Source of the DNA: Maritimibacter harenae
GTDB taxonomy: Bacteria > Pseudomonadota > Alphaproteobacteria > Rhodobacterales > Rhodobacteraceae
Assembly (NCBI RefSeq): GCF_009882975.1
Contig: NZ_WTUX01000011.1
Span: 62,001 to 126,000 of the forward strand
Length of the DNA stretch: 64,000 bases
Direction: 5' to 3'
In this document: piece by piece, positions 40,248-49,110 of the stretch
How positions within the stretch are numbered: position 1 is the stretch's first letter
How the letters are laid out: each line of letters opens with the position of its first letter
Program-made: the position numbers and the translations under genes
The notes under the pieces: model-generated
What the model saw: the letters and a program-made list of their open reading frames with translations, nothing else
The model's database searches: none
What the model was told of the DNA's origin: nothing

Positions 40248-41554
40248 AGGACCTGACCCCCGACCGCGCCACGCTCGACCCGATCGAGATCGCCTCGATC
40301 GACGAAATCCGCGCACTCCAGCTCGAGCGCCTTAAGTGGTCCGTGCGCCACGCCTACGACAACGTGCCGATGTACAAGGAACGGTTCGAGGCGGCCGGCG
40401 TGCACCCGGACGACCTGCAGCAACTCTCGGACCTCGCCAAGTTTCCGTTCACCTACAAGAACGACCTGCGCGACAACTACCCCTTCGGCCTCTTCGCCGT
40501 GCCGCGCGACCAGATCCGCCGCGTGCACGCCTCCTCGGGCACGACCGGCAAGCCGACCGTGGTGGGCTACACCGAAACCGACCTGTCCAACTGGGCCGAC
40601 CTCGTCGCGCGCAGCCTGCGCGCCTCGGGCGTGCGCCCGGGTGACATCGTGCACAACGCCTATGGCTACGGTCTCTTCACCGGCGGTCTCGGCGCGCATT
40701 ACGGGATCGAACGCCTCGGCGCGACCGTGGTGCCGGTGTCGGGCGGCATGACAGAGCGGCAGGTGACGCTGATCCAGGACTTCGAGCCGAAGGCGATCAT
40801 GGTCACCCCCTCCTACATGCTCAACATCCTCGAGCAGTTCCACAAGCAGGGGCTCGACCCGCGCGAAAGCTCGCTCCAGGTCGGCGTCTTCGGGGCCGAG
40901 CCGTGGACGGACTCCATGCGCAAGGAGGTCGAGGACGCCTTCGATATGCACGCCGTCGATATCTACGGCCTGTCCGAGATCATGGGACCGGGCGTGGCGA
41001 ACGAATGCGTCGAGACGAAGGACGGCCCGGTCATCTGGGAGGACCACTTCCTGCCCGAGATCATCGACCCGGAATCGGGCGAAGTGCTGCCGGACGGCGA
41101 GCTGGGCGAACTGGTCTTCACCACGCTCACCAAGGAAGGCCTGCCGATGATCCGCTACCGCACCCGCGACCTGACCCGGCTTCTGCCCGGCACGGCGCGC
41201 ACCATGCGGCGGATGGAGAAGATCACCGGGCGCTCGGACGACATGATCATCCTGCGCGGCGTGAACGTCTTCCCGACCCAGATCGAGGAACAGGTGCTGG
41301 CCACCGGCGGCATCACCGCGCATTTCCAGATCGAGCTCTACAAGTCGGGCCGCATGGACGGGATGCGCGTCTACGTCGAGGCGGCCGAGGATTCCACCGA
41401 CGAAGCCTCGAAGACCGCCGCCGCACGCATGCTCACCAAGCGGATCAAGGATGTCGTGGGCGTCTCGACCGAGATCATCGTCGGCGACCCCGGCGCCGTG
41501 GCGCGCAGCCAGGGCAAGGCGCAGCGCGTCGTCGACAACCGGGGGAAGGGCTGA
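40244..41554 (+). CDS. paaK: Phenylacetate-CoA ligase
   Basis: The 436-residue protein matches PaaK closely: PMYKERFEAAG, the phosphate loop HASSGTTGKPT, AYGYGLFTGGLGAHYG, YGLSEIMGPGVANEC, and the C-terminal RSDDMIILRGVNVFPTQIEE plus GKAQRV. It activates phenylacetate to phenylacetyl-CoA with ATP, the entry step of the pathway. The start follows AGGAGGAAAAACA and overlaps paaI by four bases. Confidence 0.96.
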   Translation: MKDLTPDRATLDPIEIASIDEIRALQLERLKWSVRHAYDNVPMYKERFEAAGVHPDDLQQLSDLAKFPFTYKNDLRDNYPFGLFAVPRDQIRRVHASSGTTGKPTVVGYTETDLSNWADLVARSLRASGVRPGDIVHNAYGYGLFTGGLGAHYGIERLGATVVPVSGGMTERQVTLIQDFEPKAIMVTPSYMLNILEQFHKQGLDPRESSLQVGVFGAEPWTDSMRKEVEDAFDMHAVDIYGLSEIMGPGVANECVETKDGPVIWEDHFLPEIIDPESGEVLPDGELGELVFTTLTKEGLPMIRYRTRDLTRLLPGTARTMRRMEKITGRSDDMIILRGVNVFPTQIEEQVLATGGITAHFQIELYKSGRMDGMRVYVEAAEDSTDEASKTAAARMLTKRIKDVVGVSTEIIVGDPGAVARSQGKAQRVVDNRGKG

Positions 41555-42153
41555 TGGCAGCCCGCTCCATCGCCCGCGATCACGACGAGAAACGCAGCCA
41601 GATCCTTCTGGCTGCGGCCAAGGTCTTCGCGACCGAGGGCTACGACCGGTCCTCTATGACCCGGCTGGCCGAGGAATGCGGGATCTCGAAGGCGAACATC
41701 TACCACTACTACCCGTCCAAGGAGACGCTGCTTTTCGACATCCTCGACAGCCACCTGCGCGCCCTGCGCGACCGGGTCGTCGAGCTGGACCTCAAGGGCC
41801 TGATGCCGGATCAGCAACTGCGGGCGGTGGTGCGGGAAATCATGCTCGCCTACGAGGGCTACGACTACAAGCACCGCATCCAGATGAACGAGATGGCGCT
41901 TCTGCCCGAGGAGCAGCAGAAGGAGCTGCGCGACCTGCAGCGGGACCTCGTGCGCTTCGTCTCCGACATCGTCGCGCATGTCGCCCCGGAGCGCTTCGAG
42001 GGCGACGCGCCCAAGCTGCGCGCGGCGACGATGGCGCTCTTCGGCATGCTGAACTGGTATTTCACCTGGTCGGGCAAGGCCGGGCCCGCAGAGCGGGAAG
42101 CCTATGCCACGCTGGTGTGCGACATGACGCTTGGGGGGCTGCACGCGGTGTGA
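41554..42153 (+). CDS. TetR-family transcriptional regulator of the paa genes
   Basis: The 199-residue protein starts within the paaK stop (TGATG). Its N-terminal helix-turn-helix region, AAAKVFATEGYDRSSMTRLA and GISKANIYHYYPSKETLLF, is typical TetR; the C-terminal ligand domain is helical. It fits PaaR-type repressors that respond to phenylacetyl-CoA. The palindromes at 38975 and 47785 are its likely targets. It coexists with a PaaX-like gene in the same cluster. Its stop lies 16 bases from the convergent operon end. Confidence 0.85.
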   Translation: MAARSIARDHDEKRSQILLAAAKVFATEGYDRSSMTRLAEECGISKANIYHYYPSKETLLFDILDSHLRALRDRVVELDLKGLMPDQQLRAVVREIMLAYEGYDYKHRIQMNEMALLPEEQQKELRDLQRDLVRFVSDIVAHVAPERFEGDAPKLRAATMALFGMLNWYFTWSGKAGPAEREAYATLVCDMTLGGLHAV

Positions 42154-42169
42154 CCACCGCGTGCCGCGC

Positions 42170-42931
42170 TCAGGCCGGTTTCAGCCCGAAATTCTTCAGG
42201 ATCGGCGCGACGCGCGCCTCCCATTCCGCTTTCAGGGCGGCGTTGTCGGTGCGGCGCAGGCCCATCGACTTAAGCTGTTCCAGCCGTCCGGCATCGCCGA
42301 TCCCGAAGCTCACCGCGACGCGGGGCATCCAGTAGTCGACGCTGGCCTGCAGGTCGGCCCCTTCGTCGGCCAGCACGGCCACGCCTTCCTCGGCCAGTTG
42401 CGCGTGGTGACGCTCGGTGGCGAGGATGTCGCGGAAGGCTTCCGACAGCGGCTGGTAGCTTACGTCCTTGAGCTCTTCGAGCTGGACGCAGACCGCGTTG
42501 CCCATGAGCAGGTTCATCACGACCGAGTCCGCCCAGCCGGTGAACGGGTAGTTGAACACGGCGAGCCGCATGTCCTGCTCGATCCGGGTGGCCCCGATGT
42601 CGGCGTTGCGGTCGAGCCGGGTGTCCCACGGGTGCTGGCGCACGTAGCGGTCCGTGTCGGCGCCGAATTCACCCATGAGCGTGAGAACGCGGTCGGCGTT
42701 GTCCAGCTTCTCGGCCACGATCCGGGCGGCCGCGCCGCGCGCCTTGATGCCCGGGGCCAGGTTGATCGCGTCGGCGAAGCCTGCCGCACCGGCGAGGTTC
42801 GAGTCCACGAAGGTGGCCATCAGCTTGAGCAGCTCCGCGCGGTAGCGCGGGGGCACGTTGGCGGGGGAGGTGAGGCGGCCACCTTGCTCAAGGTAGTCGC
42901 TCAGCGTCATTTCCGCGAAATCACTGGTCAT
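42170..42931 (-). CDS. Additional PaaA/PaaC-family protein in the paa operon
   Basis: The 253-residue helical protein resembles the phenylacetate catabolic protein (PF05138) family of diiron-type helical bundles. It is distinct from both PaaA and PaaC encoded upstream. One ExxH-type element is visible in ATERHHAQLAEEG; a complete second ligand set was not obvious. It is the last gene of the leftward operon and overlaps paaE by 11 bases, so it is surely co-expressed with the monooxygenase. Its role (assembly, regulation or an alternative subunit) is unknown. Confidence 0.7.
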   Translation of the reverse strand: MTSDFAEMTLSDYLEQGGRLTSPANVPPRYRAELLKLMATFVDSNLAGAAGFADAINLAPGIKARGAAARIVAEKLDNADRVLTLMGEFGADTDRYVRQHPWDTRLDRNADIGATRIEQDMRLAVFNYPFTGWADSVVMNLLMGNAVCVQLEELKDVSYQPLSEAFRDILATERHHAQLAEEGVAVLADEGADLQASVDYWMPRVAVSFGIGDAGRLEQLKSMGLRRTDNAALKAEWEARVAPILKNFGLKPA

Positions 42932-43994
42932 AATCCACCACCACCTTGTCGGTCACCGGGAAGGATTGGCAGGAAAGGACATAGCCCTTCTCCACCTCGT
43001 AATCTTCGAGCGCGTGGTTCGTCACCATTTCGACTTCGCCCTCGAGCACGCGGCAGCGGCAGGTCGAGCAGACCCCCGCCTTGCAGGCATAGGGCGCGTC
43101 GAGATTCTCGGCCCGCGCGGCATCCAGCACGGAGAGCTGCTTCGAGGCGTCGACCGTTCGCGTGGCGCCGTCGAGCGTGACGACGATCTGCGCCTCGTTC
43201 GCGGTCTTGCCCGCTTCCTTGGAAATCACCCGCTTGGCGAGCCGCCCGGGCTGCGCGGAGGCGAAAAGCTCGAACTTGATCTGGTCCTCGGCAAGCCCCT
43301 GCGCCTTCAGCCCCGCGGCGATGCCCAGCATCATGGGCTCGGGCCCGCAGATGAAGGCGGTGTCGGTCGCCTCGGCGTCGAGGAAGCCCGCGCGGAAGAG
43401 CTGGCCCACTTTCTCCTCGGTGACGAGCCCGGTGAAGAGGTCGATCTCCTGCGCGTCCGTCTCGAGCACGTGGATCACCGACAGGCGGCCCATGTAGGTG
43501 TTCTTGAGGTCTTCCAGCTCCTCGCGGAACATGATGCTCGCCACGCCCTTGTTGGCGTAGACCAGCGTGAAGGTCGAGCGCGGCTCGCGTGCCAGCGTGG
43601 TGCGCAGGATGGACAGGACCGGCGTGATGCCCGAGCCGCCTGCGAAGCCGATGTAGTTCTTGCCGGCCGACGGGTCGAGCTCGGTGTGGAACCGGCCCAT
43701 CGGGGGCATCGCCTCGAGCACGTCGCCGACCTTCAGGTCCTCGTTGGCGAAGGTCGAGAACGCCCCGCCGTCGACGCGCTTGATCCCGACCTGGAGCACG
43801 CCGTCGTCCTTGCCCGCGCAGATCGAGTAGGAGCGGCGAAGCTCCTCGCCGTCGAAGTCGCGCCGGAAGGTCAGGTACTGGCCCTGGATGAAGTCGAACG
43901 CCTCGGGGTCGTCCTTGGGTTTAAGCGTCACCACCACCGCGTCGCGGATGGTTTTCTGTATGTCGGTGACTTCGAGTTCGTGGAAGCGTGCCAT
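42921..43994 (-). CDS. paaE: Phenylacetyl-CoA epoxidase reductase subunit
   Basis: The ATG at 43994 follows GGAGG with five bases spacing; the upstream GTG at 44000 is less likely. The 357-residue protein has an FAD domain with the RRSYSIC motif, an NAD(P) domain with GGSGITPVLSIL and CGPEPMM, and a plant-type [2Fe-2S] domain with CKAGVCSTCRCRV and a final Cys in LSCQS. It passes electrons from NADPH to the diiron oxygenase PaaA. Confidence 0.95.
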   Translation of the reverse strand: MARFHELEVTDIQKTIRDAVVVTLKPKDDPEAFDFIQGQYLTFRRDFDGEELRRSYSICAGKDDGVLQVGIKRVDGGAFSTFANEDLKVGDVLEAMPPMGRFHTELDPSAGKNYIGFAGGSGITPVLSILRTTLAREPRSTFTLVYANKGVASIMFREELEDLKNTYMGRLSVIHVLETDAQEIDLFTGLVTEEKVGQLFRAGFLDAEATDTAFICGPEPMMLGIAAGLKAQGLAEDQIKFELFASAQPGRLAKRVISKEAGKTANEAQIVVTLDGATRTVDASKQLSVLDAARAENLDAPYACKAGVCSTCRCRVLEGEVEMVTNHALEDYEVEKGYVLSCQSFPVTDKVVVDYDQ

Positions 43995-44004
43995 CCGCAC
44001 CTCC

Positions 44005-44466
44005 TCAGATGCACTTGAAATAATCGAAGGGCTCGAGGCAGTCCTTGCACCGCCATTGCGCCTTGCAGGGGGTCGAGCCGAACTGGCTCAGTTTCTCGAC
44101 GTTGGTCGACCCGCAGTGCGGGCATTTGTCCGGTCCGCCCGCCGGTTGCGGCGGGGCGATCCCGTATTCCTCGAGCTTGCGCCGGCCCCGTTCGCTCATC
44201 CAGTCCGTGGTCCAGGCGGGCGAAAGCTGGCGCTTGAGCTCGATCTTCTCCAGCCCGTGTTCGCGCAGCGCGGTCTCGATCTCCATGTTGATGAGCGAGG
44301 TCGCGGGGCAGCCGGAATAGGTGGGCGTGACGGTGACGACGCAGGTGTCGCCGTCCCAACCCACGTTCCGGATGATCCCGAGATCAGTCAGCGTGATCGC
44401 CGGGATTTCCGGGTCGGGAATGGTGTCGAGCCAGTCCCACACCTGTTCTGTCGACGGGTGGGCCAT
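44005..44466 (-). CDS. paaD: Phenylacetyl-CoA epoxidase maturation factor PaaD
   Basis: The 153-residue protein combines an N-terminal MIP18/DUF59 domain (about 3-100) with DPEIPAITLTDLGII and TYSGCPAT, and a C-terminal Cys-rich segment with CPHCGS, CKAQWRCKDC and a last Cys next to the end. PaaD is needed for metal or cluster insertion in the monooxygenase. Spacing to paaC is four bases, consistent with one operon. Confidence 0.93.
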   Translation of the reverse strand: MAHPSTEQVWDWLDTIPDPEIPAITLTDLGIIRNVGWDGDTCVVTVTPTYSGCPATSLINMEIETALREHGLEKIELKRQLSPAWTTDWMSERGRRKLEEYGIAPPQPAGGPDKCPHCGSTNVEKLSQFGSTPCKAQWRCKDCLEPFDYFKCI

Positions 44467-44470
44467 CGGC

Positions 44471-45238
44471 TCACCACTCCTGCCCCGGATAGGCGCGCTG
44501 AAGCCACTGCATCTGGGTCAGGATGTGCCCCAGGTGCTCGGTGTGCATCCGCCCGTCCTTGCCGGAGCCGCGGTGGCCGAAATGCGCCTCGGGCACTTCG
44601 AGCGTGGCCTCGGCCAACGCGCCACGGACCTCGGCGTTCCAGGCGTCCTGGAGCGACTTGGGGTCCGGGATCACGCCCGCCTTCGCCATCTCCTCGTCGA
44701 CCTCGTCGGTGATGAAGAGCTCCTGGGCGTAGGGCCACAGGATGTTCAGCGCGTCCTGAATCCGGCGATGGCTTTCCTCGGTGCCGTCGCCAAGCCCGAT
44801 CACCGTGCCTTCCGAACGTTCGACGTGGTAGGCGGCTTCCTTCGCGGCCTTCTCGGCGATCTCGGCGATGCGCGTGTCGGTGGACGTCTTCATCGCTTCG
44901 AGGTTGAGGCGGTTGAACACGTCGAACAGGTATTGCCGCATGATCGTCTGGCCGAAATCGCCGTTGGGCAGCTCGACCAGGAGCACGTTGCGGAAGTCCC
45001 AGGCGTCGCGCAGGAAGGCGATGTCATCGGCCGAGCGGCCCTTGCCCTCGACCTCGCCCGCGTATTCCAGCCAGAGCGACGTCTGCCCCAGCAGGTCCAG
45101 CGCCGTGTTGGCCAGCGCGATGTCCTCTTCGAGCACCGGGGCGTGGCCGCACCACTCGCTCACGCGGTGTCCGAGGATGAGCGCATTGTCTCCGAGCCGC
45201 AGGAGCGCCTCGAACTTCGGGTCCGATTTTTGGGTCAT
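44471..45238 (-). CDS. paaC: Phenylacetyl-CoA epoxidase structural subunit PaaC
   Basis: The 255-residue helical protein aligns in length and pattern with PaaC: LGDNALILGHRVSEWCGHAPVLEEDIALANTALDLLGQ near the start, FRNVLLVELPNGDFGQTIMRQYLFD in the middle and EWNAEV-type residues later. PaaC lacks catalytic iron and holds PaaA. Its ATG overlaps the paaB stop by one base (TAATG). Confidence 0.94.
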   Translation of the reverse strand: MTQKSDPKFEALLRLGDNALILGHRVSEWCGHAPVLEEDIALANTALDLLGQTSLWLEYAGEVEGKGRSADDIAFLRDAWDFRNVLLVELPNGDFGQTIMRQYLFDVFNRLNLEAMKTSTDTRIAEIAEKAAKEAAYHVERSEGTVIGLGDGTEESHRRIQDALNILWPYAQELFITDEVDEEMAKAGVIPDPKSLQDAWNAEVRGALAEATLEVPEAHFGHRGSGKDGRMHTEHLGHILTQMQWLQRAYPGQEW

Positions 45239-45522
45239 TACATGTGCCCCACTTCGTCCGGAATGTCGTAGAAGGTCGGGTGGCGGTAGATCTTGGACTC
45301 GGAGGGCTCGAAGATCGGCCCCTTGTCGCCCGGCGCGGTGGCCGTGATGTGGGCGGCTTCCACCACCCAGATCGACACGCCTTCGTTGCGCCGCGTGTAG
45401 ACGTCGCGCGCGTTCTTGATCGCGGTTTCCGCGTCAGGGGCGTGCAGGCTGCCCACGTGACGGTGGCTCAGGCCGTGCTGACCGCGAATGAAGATTTCCC
45501 AGAGGGGCCATTCCTTGCTCAT
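45238..45522 (-). CDS. paaB: Phenylacetyl-CoA epoxidase subunit PaaB
   Basis: The 94-residue protein starts MSKEWPLWEIFIRGQHGLSHRHVGSLHA and continues with DAETAIKNARDVYTRRNEGVSIWVVEA, the standard PaaB sequence. PaaB bridges PaaAC heterodimers in the multicomponent monooxygenase. It is 11 bases downstream of paaA. Confidence 0.95.
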   Translation of the reverse strand: MSKEWPLWEIFIRGQHGLSHRHVGSLHAPDAETAIKNARDVYTRRNEGVSIWVVEAAHITATAPGDKGPIFEPSESKIYRHPTFYDIPDEVGHM

Positions 45523-45533
45523 GTCCGTCGTCC

Positions 45534-46526
45534 TTACTCTGCGGCCACTTTGCTGGCGCGTTTCTTCTCGGCGTGGGCCAGCAGGCCTTCACGCACCCAG
45601 GCGCCGTCGTCCCACGCCTTGCGGCGTGCTTCGAGGCGGTCGTTGTTCACCGGGCCCGCGCCCTTGAGCACGTCGAAGAACTCGTCCCAGTCCGGTTCGG
45701 CGAAGTCGTAGCCACCCTTTTCCTCGTTCCATTTCAGCGTCTCGTCCGGAATGGTGAGGCCCAGGTACTCGGCCTGCGGCACGGTCTGGTCGACGAATTT
45801 CTGGCGCAGCTCGTCGTTGGTGTTGATCTTGATCTTCCAGGCCATCGACTGCTCGGAGTGGACCGAGTTGGCGTCGGAGGGCCCGAACATCATCAGCGAG
45901 GGATACCAGAAGCGGTTCAGCGCATCCTGCGCCATGCGCTTCTGCGCCTCGGAGCCTTTCGCCATCTTCATCATGATGTCGTAGCCCTGGCGCTGGTGGA
46001 ACGACTCCTCCTTGCAGATGCGGATCATCGCACGCGAGTAGGGGCCGTAGGAGGTGCGCTGAAGCGGCACCTGGTTCATGATCGCCGCGCCGTCCACGAG
46101 CCAGCCGACCGCGCCGATGTCGGCCCAGGTCAGGGTGGGGTAGTTGAAGATCGACGAGTACTTCATCTTGCCCGACAGAAGCATTTCGGTCATCTCGTCG
46201 CGCGAGATGCCCAGCGTCTCGGCCGCGCAGTAGAGGTAGAGGCCGTGGCCCGCCTCGTCCTGCACCTTGGCGAGCAGGATCATCTTGCGCTCCAGCGTCG
46301 GCGCACGGGTGATCCAGTTGCCCTCCGGCAGCTGGCCCACGATTTCCGAGTGCGCGTGCTGTCCGATCTGGCGGATCAGCGTCTTCTTGTAGCCCTCCGG
46401 CATCCAGTCGCGCGGTTCGATGCGGATGTCGGCATCGACCTTCTCCTGGAAATGGCGCTCTTCCGGCTCCATTTCCTCGAGCGACTTCACGCCCTTGCCG
46501 GTGGATTTGACCATTTGTGCATACAT
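45534..46526 (-). CDS. paaA: Phenylacetyl-CoA 1,2-epoxidase catalytic subunit
   Basis: The 330-residue diiron protein carries two ExxH motifs, EAGH in [12 protein letters not shown] and ESFH in [12 protein letters not shown], and the PaaA-specific [12 protein letters not shown] segment. It epoxidises the aromatic ring of phenylacetyl-CoA using O2. It begins behind AGGAGGACC, 22 bases after the thiolase stop, and is followed by paaBCDE. Confidence 0.96.
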   Translation of the reverse strand: MYAQMVKSTGKGVKSLEEMEPEERHFQEKVDADIRIEPRDWMPEGYKKTLIRQIGQHAHSEIVGQLPEGNWITRAPTLERKMILLAKVQDEAGHGLYLYCAAETLGISRDEMTEMLLSGKMKYSSIFNYPTLTWADIGAVGWLVDGAAIMNQVPLQRTSYGPYSRAMIRICKEESFHQRQGYDIMMKMAKGSEAQKRMAQDALNRFWYPSLMMFGPSDANSVHSEQSMAWKIKINTNDELRQKFVDQTVPQAEYLGLTIPDETLKWNEEKGGYDFAEPDWDEFFDVLKGAGPVNNDRLEARRKAWDDGAWVREGLLAHAEKKRASKVAAE

Positions 46527-46548
46527 GTCTTGGTCCTCCTCTGCGCGC

Positions 46549-47754
46549 CTAGGCGCGTTCGATGATCATCGCGGTGCCCTGGCCCACGCCCACGCACATC
46601 GTGCACAGAGCGTAACGCCCACCGCGGCGTTTGAGTTCGTAGGCCGCCGTCAGCACCAGCCGCGCGCCGGACATGCCGAGCGGGTGGCCGATGGCGATGG
46701 CGCCGCCGTTGGGGTTCACCCGGTCGTCGTCGTCCGCCACGCCCAGTTCCCGCAGGGTGGCAAGGCCCTGGGACGCGAAGGCTTCGTTCAATTCTATCAC
46801 ATCCATGTCGTCGATGGTGAGCCCGGTCTTGGCCAGCACCTTGCGCGTGGCGGGAACCGGCCCGATGCCCATGACGCGGGGTTCGACGCCGGCGGCCTGC
46901 ATCGCGACGACGCGGGCGATCGGGGTCAGCCCGTGGGCCTTCACCCCGGCCTCCGAGGCCATCAGGATCGCCGCGGCCCCGTCGTTCACGCCCGAGGCGT
47001 TGCCGGCGGTGACGGTCAGGTCGGGGCCGTTCACGCCCTTGAGGCCCGCGAGCTTCTCGGCCGAGGTGCCCGGGCGGGGGTGTTCGTCGGTGTCGACGAT
47101 CACCGGGTCGCCCTTGCGCTGCGGCACGCTGACGGGAACGATCTCGTCGGCGAAGCGCCCGGCTTCCTGCGCCGCGGCCCATCGGGCCTGCGAGCGGGCG
47201 GCGAAAGCGTCCTGATCTTCGCGGCTTACGGCGTAATCTTCAGCCACGTTGTCGGCGGTTTCCGGCATCGAGTGCGTGCCGTACTGGTCCGCCATCTTCT
47301 TGTTCACGAAACGCCAGCCGATCGTGGTGTCGTAGACCGCGTTGGACCGCGAAAAGGCGCTCGTGGCCTTGGGCATCACGAAAGGCGCGCGGCTCATGCT
47401 CTCGACGCCGCCCGCGATGGCGAGGTCGTAGTCGCCGGCCTTCAGGCCCCGCGACGCCATGCCGACCGCGTCCATGCCGGAGGCGCAGAGCCGGTTCACG
47501 GTGGTGCCGGGCACCTCGGTGGGCAGACCTGCGAGCAGCGACGCCATGCGCGCCACGTTGCGGTTGTCCTCGCCCGCCTGGTTCGCGTCGCCGAAGATCA
47601 CGTCATCGACCTTGGTCCAGTCCACGCCGGCGTTGCGCGCCATCAGCGCAGCAATCGGGATCGCGGCCAGGTCGTCGGTGCGAACCGACGAAAGCGCGCC
47701 GCCGTAGCGGCCGATCGGCGTGCGCTGCGCGTCACAGATAAAGGCGTCGGACAT
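46549..47754 (-). CDS. paaJ: 3-oxoadipyl-CoA / 3-oxo-5,6-dehydrosuberyl-CoA thiolase
   Basis: The start at 47754 follows GGGAGGTACC; upstream in-frame codons lack a site. The 401-residue enzyme is a degradative thiolase with nucleophile Cys in [11 protein letters not shown], His in [19 protein letters not shown] and second Cys in [11 protein letters not shown]. It is closest in style to PcaF/PaaJ, which cleaves the last two beta-oxo intermediates to acetyl-CoA and succinyl-CoA. It heads the leftward operon paaJ-A-B-C-D-E. A beta-ketoadipate (PcaF) role is an alternative but less likely here. Confidence 0.9.
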   Translation of the reverse strand: MSDAFICDAQRTPIGRYGGALSSVRTDDLAAIPIAALMARNAGVDWTKVDDVIFGDANQAGEDNRNVARMASLLAGLPTEVPGTTVNRLCASGMDAVGMASRGLKAGDYDLAIAGGVESMSRAPFVMPKATSAFSRSNAVYDTTIGWRFVNKKMADQYGTHSMPETADNVAEDYAVSREDQDAFAARSQARWAAAQEAGRFADEIVPVSVPQRKGDPVIVDTDEHPRPGTSAEKLAGLKGVNGPDLTVTAGNASGVNDGAAAILMASEAGVKAHGLTPIARVVAMQAAGVEPRVMGIGPVPATRKVLAKTGLTIDDMDVIELNEAFASQGLATLRELGVADDDDRVNPNGGAIAIGHPLGMSGARLVLTAAYELKRRGGRYALCTMCVGVGQGTAMIIERA

Positions 47755-47784
47755 GGTACCTCCCGTTTCGTCACGGTCTATTCC

Positions 47785-47798
47785 CGACCGCATGGTCG
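47785..47798. promoter_or_regulatory. Palindrome upstream of paaJ
   Basis: CGACC-GCAT-GGTCG is a perfect 5-base inverted repeat 31 bases upstream of the paaJ start. It resembles, but is not identical to, the ACCGAC-CA-GTCGGT palindrome between paaZ and paaG. It may be a second site for the TetR-type regulator. Further upstream (47820-47875) imperfect repeats with GTTAC and GTAAC occur whose role is unclear. Confidence 0.45.
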
Positions 47799-47889
47799 AG
47801 ATAAGCCCTGCCGTGATTCGACGCAAGGGAAATGTTACGCACGGATGCGTGTTTCCGAAATCCTGTAACGTTTGGTGGCCGGCGCGGGG

Positions 47890-49110
47890 TCAGCGGCCGG
47901 GCAGGGCGGCGAGGAACCGGGCCATCGCGTCGACCGCGCGACCCATGTCCGCCGCGCTCGCATGTTCCTCCGGCACATGGCTCACCCCGCCGTCGCAGCG
48001 CAGGAAAAGCATCGCGATGGGGCAGAGGTCCGCCATCGCCGAGGCGTCGTGCGTGGCGCCCGAGGCAAGTTCGACGCCCGCCTCTCCGGTCCCTGTCGCC
48101 GCCTCCACGAGCGCGGCACGCAGGCCCGCGTCGCAGGGCTGGGCGGGCTGGTGATAGGTGCGCGTCATCTCGAGCGACAAGCCCCAACGGTCCGCGATCC
48201 GCTTCGCCTTGTTGGCCAGCATCGAGCCCGCCGCTTCGCGTTGGCGGTCGTCGGGAGACCGGATCTCGAGCGTGAGGCGCGCCTCGCGCGGGACGGCGTT
48301 GACGACGTTGGGCGAAATGTCGAGCTGTCCCACGGTGACGCGCAGTTCGCCTTCTTCGCGCCCGGTGTGATGGGCGAGGGTCACGAGCTCGCTCGCCCCC
48401 ACCAGCGCATCCGCACGCGCCCGCATCGGAAGGGTGCCGGCATGGCCGGTCTCGCCGGTGAAGGTGACCGAATGACGCTCGATCCCGCAGATCGCCGTCA
48501 CGACGCCAAGCGCCTGCTCGCACTGTTCCAGGACGGGGCCCTGTTCGATATGCGCCTCGAGGTAACCGATCGCCTCGGACGGGTCGCGTGCGAGGGCTGG
48601 GATGTCGTCCGGGGTCAGACCGAAGCCGGTCATGGCCTCGCGCAGCGTGGTGCCGTCGCGGTCGGCCAGCTCCAGCACGGCCGGATCGAACGTGCCTGCC
48701 AGCGCCCGCGGCCCCATGAGCGCCGTCGGAAAGCGCACGCCTTCCTCGTCGGCGAAGGCCAGAACCTCGACCGCGAAGGGCAGGGTGACGCCGTCCTGTG
48801 ACAGCTTCTCGACCGCGAGACAGGCCAGCACGACGCCCATGATCCCGTCGAACCCGCCGCCTTCGCGCACGCTGTCCTGGTGCGAGCCAAGGTAGAACGT
48901 GCCGGGCCCGGTGCCCTCCTTGCGCCCGACGAGCGTGCCTGCGGCGTCGAGGGTGGGGGACAGCCCGGCGGCCTCCATCCAGCCCCTGATCTCGGCAAGG
49001 GCCGCGCGGTGTTCGTCGGTGAAGGGCAGGCGGGTCACGCCCGGTCCCGGCTCGGAACAGGCGGCGATCCGGGTCAGTCGGTCGGCGGCGCGCGTTCCCC
49101 AGTCAGTCAA
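47890..49110 (-). CDS. M20-family amidohydrolase (allantoate amidohydrolase / N-carbamoyl-amino acid hydrolase / ureidopropionase type)
   Basis: I assign the start to the TTG at 49110, which overlaps the end of the DUF1028 gene and keeps the family N-terminus (RLTRIAACSE, then GVTRLPFTDEHRAAL); 406 residues. Metal-site motifs are clear: GSHQDSVREGGGFDG, ADEEGVRF, EAHIEQGPVLE, SGATHDASAM and GVSHVPEEH. This family splits N-carbamoyl groups or allantoate-like ureides. Coupling with DUF1028 and the divergent peptide-type importer suggests breakdown of an imported amide or ureide. The exact substrate is not deducible. Confidence 0.83.
   Translation of the reverse strand: MTDWGTRAADRLTRIAACSEPGPGVTRLPFTDEHRAALAEIRGWMEAAGLSPTLDAAGTLVGRKEGTGPGTFYLGSHQDSVREGGGFDGIMGVVLACLAVEKLSQDGVTLPFAVEVLAFADEEGVRFPTALMGPRALAGTFDPAVLELADRDGTTLREAMTGFGLTPDDIPALARDPSEAIGYLEAHIEQGPVLEQCEQALGVVTAICGIERHSVTFTGETGHAGTLPMRARADALVGASELVTLAHHTGREEGELRVTVGQLDISPNVVNAVPREARLTLEIRSPDDRQREAAGSMLANKAKRIADRWGLSLEMTRTYHQPAQPCDAGLRAALVEAATGTGEAGVELASGATHDASAMADLCPIAMLFLRCDGGVSHVPEEHASAADMGRAVDAMARFLAALPGR

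Noticed and set aside
46549-47754. beta-Ketoadipate pathway PcaF
   Set aside because: Sequence cannot separate PcaF from PaaJ, but no pca genes are present and it heads the paa operon.
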